Positions 43,290 through 51,563 of a stretch of 64,000 bases of DNA are shown here, one piece after another. Every line of letters begins with the position of its first letter. The first letter of the stretch is position 1. The position numbers and the translations under genes were made by a program. The stretch spans positions 1 to 64,000 of the forward strand of contig CAYUVH010000058.1 in assembly GCA_964448135.1 (NCBI GenBank), read 5' to 3'. The notes beneath the pieces were generated by a model, which was not told the DNA's origin, did no database searches, and saw only the letters and a program-made list of their open reading frames with translations. This DNA is from CAYUVH01 sp964448135. GTDB taxonomy: Bacteria > Verrucomicrobiota > Verrucomicrobiia > Limisphaerales > UBA8199.

Positions 43290-44969
43290 TCAAGGGAAAC
43301 TGGAGCCGCCGCGGCTGTTGCCGCCAAAACTCGAGCTGCCGCGCGAGGAGGAGCTGTTGCCGGAGCTTTGCTGCTGCTGGCTGCGCGTCGTCAACACGCT
43401 GTTCTGATTGCCATTGCGGCTGTTGACTTGATTGTTGCGCATGAACATGTCCTGCAAAACCGTGAGGACTTCCGGCGCCTCGGCATTTTGCAGTGAAATG
43501 ACATGCACTCGTTTATTGTGCGAGCGGTCGGAATCCAACTCCGCGATCATGTTCGCGATGTGCTCCATCGAGTCCTTCGGAGCGGTGACAATCAACGACG
43601 CGGTGCGCTGGTCGGCCACGGCGAGGACCTTCTCGCGCTTGCGGACGCGCGAATTGCCACCACCGCCGCCGCCGGAATTGCCGCTGCCTGGAGGTCCGCC
43701 GCCACCCATCATGCGAGAAAGGAACCGGCTGGGGCCGAATTCCATGGGCGATTGCGTATTGCCGCCGCTGCCGCTCTTACCGGTCGTGTCGTCCGGGAAA
43801 AGACTCGTCAACAGCGAGGCCATATCCATCGGGTCGGCAAACTGCAGGTGAAACACGCGGACCTCGGAAACCGACTCGGCGCCACCGTCGATGGCCTTGA
43901 TGATTTCGGCAACGCGATGAATGTTCGCCTGCGTGTCCGTGATGACGATGGAATTGCCCGATTCGTTGGCGGTCATGGTGGTCTGCATCGAAACGAGCGG
44001 CTGCAGGTCTTTCAGCAATTGGCCCACTTCAACGAACCGAACCGGCAGAATGTAGGTCGCCACCTGGTCGTTCTTCGGAATCTTGTTGGGGTCCGATTCG
44101 AGAATAACCGGTACCGCTTTGGTCTTCACGTCGTCACTTTTAACGATGGTCAGCGTCCGGCCATTGCGGACCGCGGCGTAGCCGTTCTTGCGCAATACGG
44201 AGTCGAGGAGGTCCACCGCTTCATCCCTGCCCAGCGGTTTGGCGCTCCACACATCCACCCGCCCACGCACTGGCGTATCCAGTACAATCGTAAAGCCCGC
44301 GGCATCACTCATGTAATCGAGAACCTTTTCCAGCGGCGCGTTGCGGAAGTTCAGCAGCAGGCCGTCACCGGCGATCGCAGTGGCGTGAAGCGCAGAGGGA
44401 ACCTCGGCGTTTTTGTCCAAGGTTGCGTCCGACGATTTCGAAACCGAAACAGGCTGGGGGATCTGGCCGGGCTCATTTACGGCTCCCGGGACACCCGCGG
44501 GTGCGCCTTCAGGCGGGGCATCGGCGAGAGCCTCGGGCGCGGCCCCAGGAACAGGCACGCCCCCGGGTGCAACGGCCCGCACGGTAGTGCCGGCGCCAAT
44601 CACGGGCGCGCTCCCGCCAGTTGCGGATGTGCTCGCGCCAGTTACCGGCGTGTCAACGCCCGGCGCCGGGACGACTGCATTGGGCGCGGGCGTGCCCGCG
44701 TTGGGCGTTGGCGTGTTGAGGTCAGGCGCAGGGGTACTGACGTTTGGCGCCGGCGTGCTGACGTTGGGCGAGATGGGGCTCACGTTCGGCGAAATCGGAC
44801 TCACATTGGGCGCGATCGGGCTCACGTTTGGCGAGATTGGCTCGACCGGACTCGGCGTGGTCTTGTCGGCGGAGGTTGTCGGCGCCGGCTGGGTGGGCGT
44901 CGGTTGCGCCGACGCCATTTGCGCGACGGCTACGCCCGCAATGAGCAGAGTGAGAAGTTTTGTATTCAT
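43290..44969 (-). CDS. Secretin N-domain protein (N-terminal half of a split GspD)
   Basis: 559 aa. Signal peptide about 1-21. Residues 44-106 are a seven-residue Pro-rich repeat (PISPNVS, later TPAPNVS), then a low-complexity region to about 180. A secretin N0/STN-like domain follows (FRNAPLEKVLDYMSDAAGF, about 205-290), then N1 (YILPVRFVEVGQLLKDLQPL) and N2 (VFHLQFADPMDMASLLTSLF, with a Gly-rich insert before ADQRTASLIVTAPKDSME). It ends as N3 begins (VHVISLQNAEAPEVLTVLQD) in a Ser/Gly-rich tail. There is no pore domain. The next gene, 43 bp on, supplies it, so the two proteins probably make one secretin. Confidence 0.85.
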   Translation of the reverse strand: MNTKLLTLLIAGVAVAQMASAQPTPTQPAPTTSADKTTPSPVEPISPNVSPIAPNVSPISPNVSPISPNVSTPAPNVSTPAPDLNTPTPNAGTPAPNAVVPAPGVDTPVTGASTSATGGSAPVIGAGTTVRAVAPGGVPVPGAAPEALADAPPEGAPAGVPGAVNEPGQIPQPVSVSKSSDATLDKNAEVPSALHATAIAGDGLLLNFRNAPLEKVLDYMSDAAGFTIVLDTPVRGRVDVWSAKPLGRDEAVDLLDSVLRKNGYAAVRNGRTLTIVKSDDVKTKAVPVILESDPNKIPKNDQVATYILPVRFVEVGQLLKDLQPLVSMQTTMTANESGNSIVITDTQANIHRVAEIIKAIDGGAESVSEVRVFHLQFADPMDMASLLTSLFPDDTTGKSGSGGNTQSPMEFGPSRFLSRMMGGGGPPGSGNSGGGGGGNSRVRKREKVLAVADQRTASLIVTAPKDSMEHIANMIAELDSDRSHNKRVHVISLQNAEAPEVLTVLQDMFMRNNQVNSRNGNQNSVLTTRSQQQQSSGNSSSSRGSSSFGGNSRGGSSFP

Positions 44970-45823
44970 CGATTTTCCTCTTGTTGACGTTGTTGCATGA
45001 GCCGCAGCAAAACCGGGTTTACTTCCCCGCCGGGAGCTTCGGCCGCGGCCGGCGGAGCGGAAACAGCCGCGCCAGGTTCGGCGGGCGGCGTGGCGCCGGG
45101 CCCGGGCGCGATGCGGATAATCTCTTGCGAAACCCGGGTCTGCGGCGCTGGAAAGTCGCCAGATTCATCAAACATCACCTCTTCATTTTGCGCGCCGGCA
45201 GGCGGTGCATTTGTGGCTGCGCCCGCGGTTTCACGCGACGAGCTTCCGCCATTACGGCCGGAATAGTTGCGGCCGGACCCGCGCCCGGAACGTTCACTCG
45301 ACGAGCTGCTGCTGGAACTGCTGTAGGAGGCGGTGGATTCAGGCTGGTCGGCGATGGACCAATTGCCCCCGTCGGCGCGCCGGAGTTCCTTCCCTACGGC
45401 CAAATCAAAATGACTCGCGCCGACACCCAGTTTTACGCGATCCGGATAGATGGCGACGAGTCGATAACCGGCCACAGTGTCGGAAACCTTGAGGGGCTTG
45501 CGGACGTCCGAACTCGTGCCGTCGAAGAAAGCGAGCTGGCCCTTCTGGTAGGTCATCGTGCCCACGAGCGCAACGTGTTCGACGTGCGACTGCGGCGTGA
45601 CCACGCGCGGGCGGTCATTGGTCCGGACGGTGCGGGTGTAGCGGTTGGGATTGAAGATGTTGCGGTCGCTGATGATCTTGAACGCGGAAATATCGGTCGG
45701 ATTGGCGGGGGCCGCGGCCGGGGCGGCGGCGGGCGCGTTGGTGGAGGCCGTGGTCGCGGCAAAACCCGCCGGAGCGGCTGCCACAATTAACCAAATTACA
45801 AAAACAAAACGCATACGGCTCAC
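44966..45823 (-). CDS. GspC/PilP-like periplasmic protein of the type II secretion system
   Basis: 285 aa. Signal peptide about 1-22. The conserved part is at about 45-150: FKIISDRNIFNPNRYTR, VALVGTMTYQKGQLAFFDG and YRLVAIYPDRVKLGV, the small beta domain that in GspC or PilP contacts the secretin N0 domain. The remainder is a Ser-rich then Pro/Ala-rich tail ending in LLRLMQQRQQEENR. It overlaps the secretin N-domain gene and the upstream GspM-like gene by four bases each. Assignment combines the domain and position. Confidence 0.7.
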   Translation of the reverse strand: MSRMRFVFVIWLIVAAAPAGFAATTASTNAPAAAPAAAPANPTDISAFKIISDRNIFNPNRYTRTVRTNDRPRVVTPQSHVEHVALVGTMTYQKGQLAFFDGTSSDVRKPLKVSDTVAGYRLVAIYPDRVKLGVGASHFDLAVGKELRRADGGNWSIADQPESTASYSSSSSSSSSERSGRGSGRNYSGRNGGSSSRETAGAATNAPPAGAQNEEVMFDESGDFPAPQTRVSQEIIRIAPGPGATPPAEPGAAVSAPPAAAEAPGGEVNPVLLRLMQQRQQEENR

Positions 45824-46362
45824 GGCTGCTTCTCTCCCAGGCTCAACACCAGGCCGCTGATTTGCAGACCGAGCGCGAGTTGCTTTCCTTCCTTGTCGCG
45901 GGCGGTGACTTCCAACGATTCGAGTTTGAGGCCAAGCGGATCCTTTTCAATGTCGTAGATGAATGTCCGCAATGTGTCCACGGTGCCGGTGGCATCCACG
46001 CGGCATTCGAGGGTGATGTAATCCTCGCTGTCCTTTTTCCATTGCGGCGTGATGGCGGTGACACTGATGCGGCTGTCGCGTGACCAGCGGTCAATGGACT
46101 CGATGAGCTGCTGCTGCGCCAGGCCATCGTTGCGCGGCAGCGTATTGGTCTGCATGTGATTCCAGCGGCTGCGCAGGCCATCCTCGCGCCTGATCAGTTG
46201 TTCGCCGTCAGCCACGCGTTTGCGGATGGCCACCAGCGCCTCGGACCGGGATTTCCACCAACTGCCGAGCGGCGAGAGAATTATCTTGTCCGCCGCGAAC
46301 AACGCAACGATCGCGATCGCGCCGATGACGAGCATTTGCTGGCGGTTCTTGATTTGGATCAC
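45820..46362 (-). CDS. GspM/PilO-like inner-membrane protein
   Basis: 180 aa. One N-terminal helix is at about residues 11-28 (LVIGAIAIVALFAADKI), followed by a charged coiled coil (about 32-65) and a ferredoxin-like alpha/beta domain (ITLECRVDATGTVDTLRTFI). This is the layout of GspM and PilO, which pair with GspL or PilN to link the cytoplasmic ATPase to the periplasmic part. Four-base overlaps on both sides put it inside the operon. Sequence similarity in this family is low, so position carries much of the weight. Confidence 0.75.
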   Translation of the reverse strand: MIQIKNRQQMLVIGAIAIVALFAADKIILSPLGSWWKSRSEALVAIRKRVADGEQLIRREDGLRSRWNHMQTNTLPRNDGLAQQQLIESIDRWSRDSRISVTAITPQWKKDSEDYITLECRVDATGTVDTLRTFIYDIEKDPLGLKLESLEVTARDKEGKQLALGLQISGLVLSLGEKQP

Positions 46363-47813
46363 GGCTGACCTCCTTGCACCCAGTGGAAATCAAATGTGAA
46401 CTGCATGGGTGAGCGGCCCTGGATGCGGTCCACCTTCAGGTCCTTCACCTCGGGCACGGCACGCAGATTTCCATACATTCGCAGGAAGGACCGGTTGTCG
46501 CGCGCGACGCCGGAACAGGACACGATATTCGGATCGCGAATTTCGACGCTCTTGGCGGACACCGCGCCGTCCTCGGGAAACGCCGAAGTGATGGCGCGCA
46601 GAATGGTCAGGCTGCGGAGCGATTCATCGAACCACGGCCGGAACTGCACGATGTGCTGCTGCATGTCCTCAAGGTCGTGGACCGTGCGTTCCATCTGCTT
46701 CCATTTGGCTTCGTAACGATGCAATTGCCATTGCTGCCAGCCGAAGGCCCCGATGACCACCAGCAGCACGGCGGCGGCAGCCAGGCCGGCGGTGCGCAAC
46801 CGGCCGGAGGTCATGCGCGTGGACATCTGTTTCCACGGGCTGACGCGCGGGGGCAAAAATTCGAGCAGCCCCGGGCGCTTCACCAGCGTTCCCGTTGCCA
46901 AACTGAACGCGGCGCTGACGGCGACATTGGCAGGCAGTTGCACGCCAAATTCGCCTGCCGGATAGGTCGACACGACTTCGACCTTCAAATCGAGCGCTTC
47001 GAAACGGAGTTCGAGTTCGTCCGCCAGTTGCTGCGCGAGATCGCGCTGGCCGAACACCCGCACGACCTTGAGCTGCGAACGAATCTCGCCGGGCAACTGG
47101 CCGAACGTGATCCGCACCTCCCGAGCAACGACGTCAGTCAATAGCGCAGGCTGCGCACCGCCCTGGTTCTCCAGCGCACCCTCCAATGCGCGCAACGCCG
47201 CCACACCGCCGCCGCAGGTGATCTGCAAACCGACCTGAGCGCCGCCGATTTCCAAGGCGAGGACGCCGTTGGAGGCCTGGGCCGGCGCCGGTTGCAGCGC
47301 CGTGTGGCCGAGCGAAAAACTGACGGCCTTGAGCTGGGCGGCGCGTAGGACGTTTTCCATCACCTCGATGTGATTGCGCGGGATGCCGATGAGCGTCGCG
47401 TGCGCCTTGCCGGATTCGAGCTTGTAGCGCGAGGTCGCGATCACCAGCGTGGCCGGGTCGCAGGGAAAAACGCGCTCCGCTTCGAGCTGGAGAAATCCTT
47501 CGACGTCCTTCTCCTCCAGCTCCGGCATTTCGATGTGGCTGGTGAGCGCCCACTTGAGCGGCAGGCCGAAAACGCAGCGGCGTTCGCGCACACCCGCCGC
47601 GTTCAGATGATTGCGGATTTCGCGGCCGACCAATTCCGGATCATTCGTGAGCGGATCGAGCGAGAGCGTGACGGAGAAGGTTTGCAGCACCTCGACCGAG
47701 CCGTTGACGCGCCGGAGCACGACTCCGTCGAGGCGGCTGCCGTCCAGCGCGAGGCCCAGCAGGCTGGTCAGGCGCTGGCGGTTGAAAACTTCAAGACTAA
47801 GACTATTGCTCAT
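46359..47813 (-). CDS. GspL-like protein (PilM-like plus PilN-like domains)
   Basis: 484 aa. The N-terminal about 310 residues form an actin-like PilM/GspL cytoplasmic domain (LLGLALDGSRLDGVVLRR near the start; GVLALEIGGAQVGLQITCGG near 190). A membrane helix lies at about 345-365 (TAGLAAAAVLLVVIGAFGW). It is followed by a PilN-like coiled coil and ferredoxin-like domain ending FTFDFHWVQGG. In pilus systems these are usually two proteins; in type II systems they are one, as here. It should recruit the GspE ATPase to the inner membrane. Overlaps both neighbours by four bases. Confidence 0.8.
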   Translation of the reverse strand: MSNSLSLEVFNRQRLTSLLGLALDGSRLDGVVLRRVNGSVEVLQTFSVTLSLDPLTNDPELVGREIRNHLNAAGVRERRCVFGLPLKWALTSHIEMPELEEKDVEGFLQLEAERVFPCDPATLVIATSRYKLESGKAHATLIGIPRNHIEVMENVLRAAQLKAVSFSLGHTALQPAPAQASNGVLALEIGGAQVGLQITCGGGVAALRALEGALENQGGAQPALLTDVVAREVRITFGQLPGEIRSQLKVVRVFGQRDLAQQLADELELRFEALDLKVEVVSTYPAGEFGVQLPANVAVSAAFSLATGTLVKRPGLLEFLPPRVSPWKQMSTRMTSGRLRTAGLAAAAVLLVVIGAFGWQQWQLHRYEAKWKQMERTVHDLEDMQQHIVQFRPWFDESLRSLTILRAITSAFPEDGAVSAKSVEIRDPNIVSCSGVARDNRSFLRMYGNLRAVPEVKDLKVDRIQGRSPMQFTFDFHWVQGGQP

Positions 47814-49234
47814 TGCGGCGAATTGAGAGTGAGCCAGACATCACGATTGGGTTTGCCCAGCGCCCAGCCGAGATGCGTGAGGTCCTGGCGATAAATAATG
47901 CGCGGCGTGCCGTCGCAGGTGTCGAACACGAATCGCGTGCGGCGATACCCGCGGCCATGGTGGCCCACGGCGGCGATATCCGCGGTGAACTGGTAGCTCT
48001 GAGTGGTGACGCAGTCCACGGAGGCCAGCGTTTGCAACGTGGTGGCGTCGCTCGAACCGAGCGCATCCACGAGCCACGCCGGGGAGCCGAGCTTGTCGCC
48101 GTTGGCGGAGCGATAATCCACCAGCGTTTGCGCGAGGTCGGGCGTGTCGGAAATTCCGGGAAGGCACGCAAGCACTTCGGCGCTGGCGGTGTTGATGTTG
48201 ATGCGGCCCTGGATGTAGTTCGTGTCCGAACGCGCCGTGATGCAGGGGAAGATCTGCGCGAATTCGTCCGACGTCATGTTTATGGGCGACGCCTGGCAGC
48301 GGACGTAGAGCGACAGCGGGGTCGCAAAGTTGACGACGGTGACCCGCGGCGCCGCAGCGCGGGCGTTACGACCCTGCGCCTGCGGGGCGGCACCGGACAA
48401 GCCAAGCCCGGCAATGATGGAGTCGGCACGCGTCTGGCCCAGCGTGGCGACCAGCATGTCCCTGAATGGTCCGGTTGCATTCACGGTCCGAATATCCACG
48501 CGCGGGACGCCGTTGCTGTAAGTGCCGGGCTCACGGCTGAACACAGTTACGTACTCAAGCAACCCAGGATTAAACTGGCCGTTTTTGTCGAGGTCCGCCT
48601 CGTCGGGATCCAGTACGCCGTTGCGATTCAGGTCTTCACCCACCAGCATGTCCATGTCCATGCCGTAAAGCATGCGCAGTTCCTCGGGCGTTTCGAACGC
48701 GGCGCTTTTGTTCTGATACGCGGGATGCTGCATCGCGTAATAGGATTGGAACGCGCCGCTGCCGCCGTTGGTGTCACGCCAATCGAGCACGGCGGTGACG
48801 AGGTTGTCGTCGCTGTGCGGCAGATAGAGGAGCATGTTGCTCGTCGCTGTATTCAGGTTGAGTTTCGCGCCTTCATCCACCAGGCCATAAACGATTTCGG
48901 CCGCCTCGGTGCCGTTCGTCGTATCGCGGCCGATCAGCCAGAAATGGGCATCGCCAACGGGCACAGCCCGGTTCGCGTAAAGCGTGGGATCGGGCTTCGC
49001 GCCATTCGTGGCGTAATTGGCAAGCACGTAACTCACGTAACGTACCGCGCCCTCGATGGCCTGGTCGGATTCCAGCCCGGCGACGCGATTGTCCGCGGCC
49101 CGATATTCGAAATTCATCGAGCTGGCGAAATACAGCGTGAGCGCGACCAGGCCGAATGCGATCCACAATACGATCACCAGGACGGAAGCCTTTTCCGCGC
49201 GGATTTCCAAACGAGTCGGGTGACGCAACCTCAT
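47810..49234 (-). CDS. gspK: Minor pseudopilin GspK
   Basis: 474 aa. The N-terminal hydrophobic helix SVLVIVLWIAFGLVALTLYF (residues 17-36) follows a short basic leader, as in GspK, which lacks the usual Glu at position 5. The large globular part has the helical insertion with Leu/Asn-rich helix-hairpin-helix segments (LVDEGAKLNLNTATSNMLLY and GRININTASAEVLACLPGIS) characteristic of GspK. It caps the pseudopilus tip together with GspI and GspJ. It overlaps gspJ and the GspL-like gene by four bases. Confidence 0.88.
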   Translation of the reverse strand: MRLRHPTRLEIRAEKASVLVIVLWIAFGLVALTLYFASSMNFEYRAADNRVAGLESDQAIEGAVRYVSYVLANYATNGAKPDPTLYANRAVPVGDAHFWLIGRDTTNGTEAAEIVYGLVDEGAKLNLNTATSNMLLYLPHSDDNLVTAVLDWRDTNGGSGAFQSYYAMQHPAYQNKSAAFETPEELRMLYGMDMDMLVGEDLNRNGVLDPDEADLDKNGQFNPGLLEYVTVFSREPGTYSNGVPRVDIRTVNATGPFRDMLVATLGQTRADSIIAGLGLSGAAPQAQGRNARAAAPRVTVVNFATPLSLYVRCQASPINMTSDEFAQIFPCITARSDTNYIQGRININTASAEVLACLPGISDTPDLAQTLVDYRSANGDKLGSPAWLVDALGSSDATTLQTLASVDCVTTQSYQFTADIAAVGHHGRGYRRTRFVFDTCDGTPRIIYRQDLTHLGWALGKPNRDVWLTLNSPQ

Positions 49235-50016
49235 GGCGTACCTCCCGACGTTGTCGTCGTCGTGGTGGTGGAGGTGTCGCTTTCGCCGGTGTCCACCATG
49301 TTGGTGCGCGAGAGCGAAACGAGCGGCACGAGCAGTTCGTACGGCTGGCGGGTCGCGGCGTTGGCGCCGGAACTGTCAGTCATCAAAAGCCGGACACGCA
49401 CCGCCACCGGAAGATTCGTGTCGCTCATGCTGGTGTCCCACGTGCTGCGCCAGGATGACCCGTCGAAACAAAGGACCTCCATGGACTCGACGTTCCCCAG
49501 CAGGAACTGATCGGTGGGTTCATCGGCGGTGCTGGGCAGCAGATTGCGGCTGACGCTGCGCACGAGTTCCTTGCCCATGGGTTGATTGCCGGAGCGGATC
49601 TGTGCATCGCGCAATTGGTAAACGACGCGCTGGACGTCACCCCAAGGATCCGTCTCGTTGATCCGGGCCGTTGCCGTGCAGAACTCCAGGCCGCCGGCCG
49701 CCGAGTTTTCCAACGTCATGCCGGAGACGCCTGTGCGAAAATCGCCGACCATGCCACCGCCCGGAGGCAGCGCGGCCTTCAGGTCGCGCCGGAGCACATC
49801 GAAGGCGCGTTCGCGCGGCATCGATTGCTCCAGGCCGCGGGTGGTGGCGTTGCGCAAGCGAAGGGCGCTGAAAAACACGGCGTTCACCGCGGCAATTACC
49901 AACGAAAAAATCATGATCGCCAGCAGCAGCTCAAAGAACGTAAACGCCAGCGTTTCCCGGCGGCGCAAAGCCGCGGGAGCAACATGCACGTTGAACGATG
50001 AGCGGATGCCGGTCAT
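49231..50016 (-). CDS. gspJ: Minor pseudopilin GspJ
   Basis: 261 aa from ATG 50016, whose ATGA overlaps the gspI stop; longer frames upstream are rejected. The prepilin-type helix is at residues 24-44 (LAFTFFELLLAIMIFSLV), with Phe after the cleavage site and Glu at +5, but Ala rather than Gly at -1. The rest is a beta-rich globular domain with RDLKAALPPGGGMVGDF and a Thr-rich tail. By order and length it is GspJ, part of the pseudopilus tip. A run of Thr codons ends the gene. Confidence 0.8.
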   Translation of the reverse strand: MTGIRSSFNVHVAPAALRRRETLAFTFFELLLAIMIFSLVIAAVNAVFFSALRLRNATTRGLEQSMPRERAFDVLRRDLKAALPPGGGMVGDFRTGVSGMTLENSAAGGLEFCTATARINETDPWGDVQRVVYQLRDAQIRSGNQPMGKELVRSVSRNLLPSTADEPTDQFLLGNVESMEVLCFDGSSWRSTWDTSMSDTNLPVAVRVRLLMTDSSGANAATRQPYELLVPLVSLSRTNMVDTGESDTSTTTTTTTSGGTP

Positions 50017-50405
50017 TGCGTGGGATTGGCAAGCGTGCTGAGCTTCACCGAGTAGTCCTGGCCGCGCACAGGATATTTCACTTCCACCGAAATCACCTGC
50101 ATCGCGTCCTGATTCCAGTTCTCCGAGGTCAGCGACCACTTGTAGGTCGTCTGGCCTTCCATGACCGCGCCACTCTGCGTGCCCTGGCTCCAGTTGGTGG
50201 TAACGAGATTTTCGTTAAGGATGCGTTCGCCGACGCGCGACGCGTCCGTCTTGCGCTGGGCGATCTCACCCGAGATGCTCGCGACATGCAGGCCCTGCAA
50301 GGCCACGGGCAGGACGATCGCCATGAGCAACATCGCCGCCAGCACTTCGGCCAGCGTGAACGCCGCCGTCGCGGAATTACGGGTTGGCCTGGTTGCGAAT
50401 TTCAT
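50013..50405 (-). CDS. gspI: Minor pseudopilin GspI
   Basis: 130 aa. A short leader precedes the prepilin helix AFTLAEVLAAMLLMAIVLPV (residues 15-34), with Glu at +5 and Ala, not Gly, at -1. A small beta domain follows (WNQDAMQVISVEVKYPVRG). Length and order in the cluster match GspI. It overlaps gspH by 29 bp and gspJ by four. It would nucleate the pseudopilus tip with GspJ and GspK. Confidence 0.8.
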   Translation of the reverse strand: MKFATRPTRNSATAAFTLAEVLAAMLLMAIVLPVALQGLHVASISGEIAQRKTDASRVGERILNENLVTTNWSQGTQSGAVMEGQTTYKWSLTSENWNQDAMQVISVEVKYPVRGQDYSVKLSTLANPTQ

Positions 50406-51015
50406 AATTCAAACCACTGCGTGAAAGTCCGAGCCATAGCCTCGTGCCGTCGCGCTCTTCGATCTGCACCGAGGTCACGCTTGTGTTGTCAATTGAACCG
50501 TCCGGCAGGAAGCGGATTTGCGGCAGGTTGCGATGCACCGCCGCGGACTGGCTGGAGGCTGATGCTTGAATGTCCCCTGCTCCGCCGGAAGCGGCCTTCA
50601 CCGTCGAGGAAATCGGCACCTGCAACTTGATATTGTCCGCCAGGGAGAATTTCTCCGCCTTCGTATCGGGGTCGGCGTAGGTTGAGTCGGCCTCGAGGCC
50701 GTAGATTCGCTGCTGCTGGTCCAGCCACATGACCATCGGCAGGCCTTCTGACGCCGCACGGCTCTGGCCGTGGTGCGTCATCGCCAGCATGCGCTGGGCT
50801 TCGTTGTCGAGCGAGCGACCGTGAAAAAATCCGGCGAGCGAGGGCAGCGAAATCGCAATCACCACGATGAGCAGGGTCATCACCATCAGCAGTTCCACGA
50901 GGGTGAACCCTTCGCCGGAGCGCGCCCGTCCCCCGGCGCAGCAACGTCCGCATGCGGTGCGGCTTCCGCAATCGCGGCGGCTTCGGAACCAGAATTTGCT
51001 CTTGCCTGACTTCAT
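50377..51015 (-). CDS. gspH: Minor pseudopilin GspH
   Basis: 212 aa. The prepilin motif GEGFTLVELLMVMTLLIVVI starts at residue 34 (cleavage after G36). The leader is unusually long for a pseudopilin, and residues about 22-33 (CGRCCAGGRARS) are the translation of a palindromic dispersed element at 50917-50949. The globular domain follows (GRSLDNEAQRMLAMTHHGQS; DGTRLWLGLSRSG). It is placed between gspG and gspI, as in other type II operons. A later start codon near the prepilin motif cannot be excluded, but no ATG lies between residue 1 and G36. Confidence 0.8.
   Translation of the reverse strand: MKSGKSKFWFRSRRDCGSRTACGRCCAGGRARSGEGFTLVELLMVMTLLIVVIAISLPSLAGFFHGRSLDNEAQRMLAMTHHGQSRAASEGLPMVMWLDQQQRIYGLEADSTYADPDTKAEKFSLADNIKLQVPISSTVKAASGGAGDIQASASSQSAAVHRNLPQIRFLPDGSIDNTSVTSVQIEERDGTRLWLGLSRSGLNYEIRNQANP
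50917..50949. repeat. Palindromic dispersed element inside the gspH leader
   Basis: GGAGCGCGCCCGTCCCCCGG followed by CGCAGCAACGTCC. It is read in frame as part of the GspH leader. An inverted near-copy lies about 90 bp away at 51042-51072, with 28 of 31 bases matching. The flanks GGAGCGC and GCAGCAA are shared with the 115-bp tandem repeat at 13869. Confidence 0.8.
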
Positions 51016-51041
51016 TTCTCTAACGTATCGCTGGCAATTGG

Positions 51042-51072
51042 TCGTTGCTGCGCCCGAGGACGGGCGCGCTCC
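51042..51072. repeat. Palindromic dispersed element between gspG and gspH
   Basis: TCGTTGCTGCGCCCGAGGAC followed by GGGCGCGCTCC. It is the inverted partner of 50917-50949 and itself a hairpin (GCGCCCG/CGGGCGC). It fills half of the 60-bp gap between the gspG stop and the gspH start and could act on mRNA structure or stability within the operon. Confidence 0.8.
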
Positions 51073-51075
51073 AGT

Positions 51076-51522
51076 CTATTTGCCCGACCAATTGGTAATG
51101 TCATCGTCGCTGCCGGCGCGGCCGTCGGGGCCCATTGAAGACAGGTCGAAGCCGTTCGGATTATGGCGGCCGGGGTATTCATAGACATAATCGTTGCCCC
51201 ACGGATCCTTGGGAACACTGTCTAGGTACTGGTGCCAGTTCTGGGCGGTGCCGGGTTTCTGCACGAGGTCCATGAGACCGTTCTTGCCCTTCGGGAAGAA
51301 GCCGTTGTCCACCTCGAACGCGCCGAGCGCGGTGGTGAAGGAGGCGATCTGCGTGCGCGCCGCCTGGAGCCGGGCCTCCTGGCCGCGGCCAACAACCTTC
51401 GGATATACGATGGCCGCCAGCACGCCGAGGATCACGAGCACCAGCAGCATTTCCACGAGGGTAAAGCCGCGCTCGCGCCGGAGCGACGGGGAGTGTTTCA
51501 GCGAATCAATTTTGGTTTTCAT
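51076..51522 (-). CDS. gspG: Major pseudopilin GspG
   Basis: 148 aa from ATG 51522. The prepilin peptidase site is G19/F20 in RRERGFTLVEMLLVLVILG, with Glu at +5. The C-terminal part has the calcium-site pattern of GspG: DPWGNDYVYEYPGRHNP, then SSMGPDGRAGSDDDITNW. Length is typical. It polymerises into the pseudopilus that drives substrates through the secretin, after cleavage by a prepilin peptidase that is not encoded in this window. The gene follows gspF by 41 bp. Confidence 0.95.
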   Translation of the reverse strand: MKTKIDSLKHSPSLRRERGFTLVEMLLVLVILGVLAAIVYPKVVGRGQEARLQAARTQIASFTTALGAFEVDNGFFPKGKNGLMDLVQKPGTAQNWHQYLDSVPKDPWGNDYVYEYPGRHNPNGFDLSSMGPDGRAGSDDDITNWSGK

Positions 51523-51563
51523 ACTGCGTTGTTTCTCAGGTTTGATGTGGGTACCCGGCAAGG

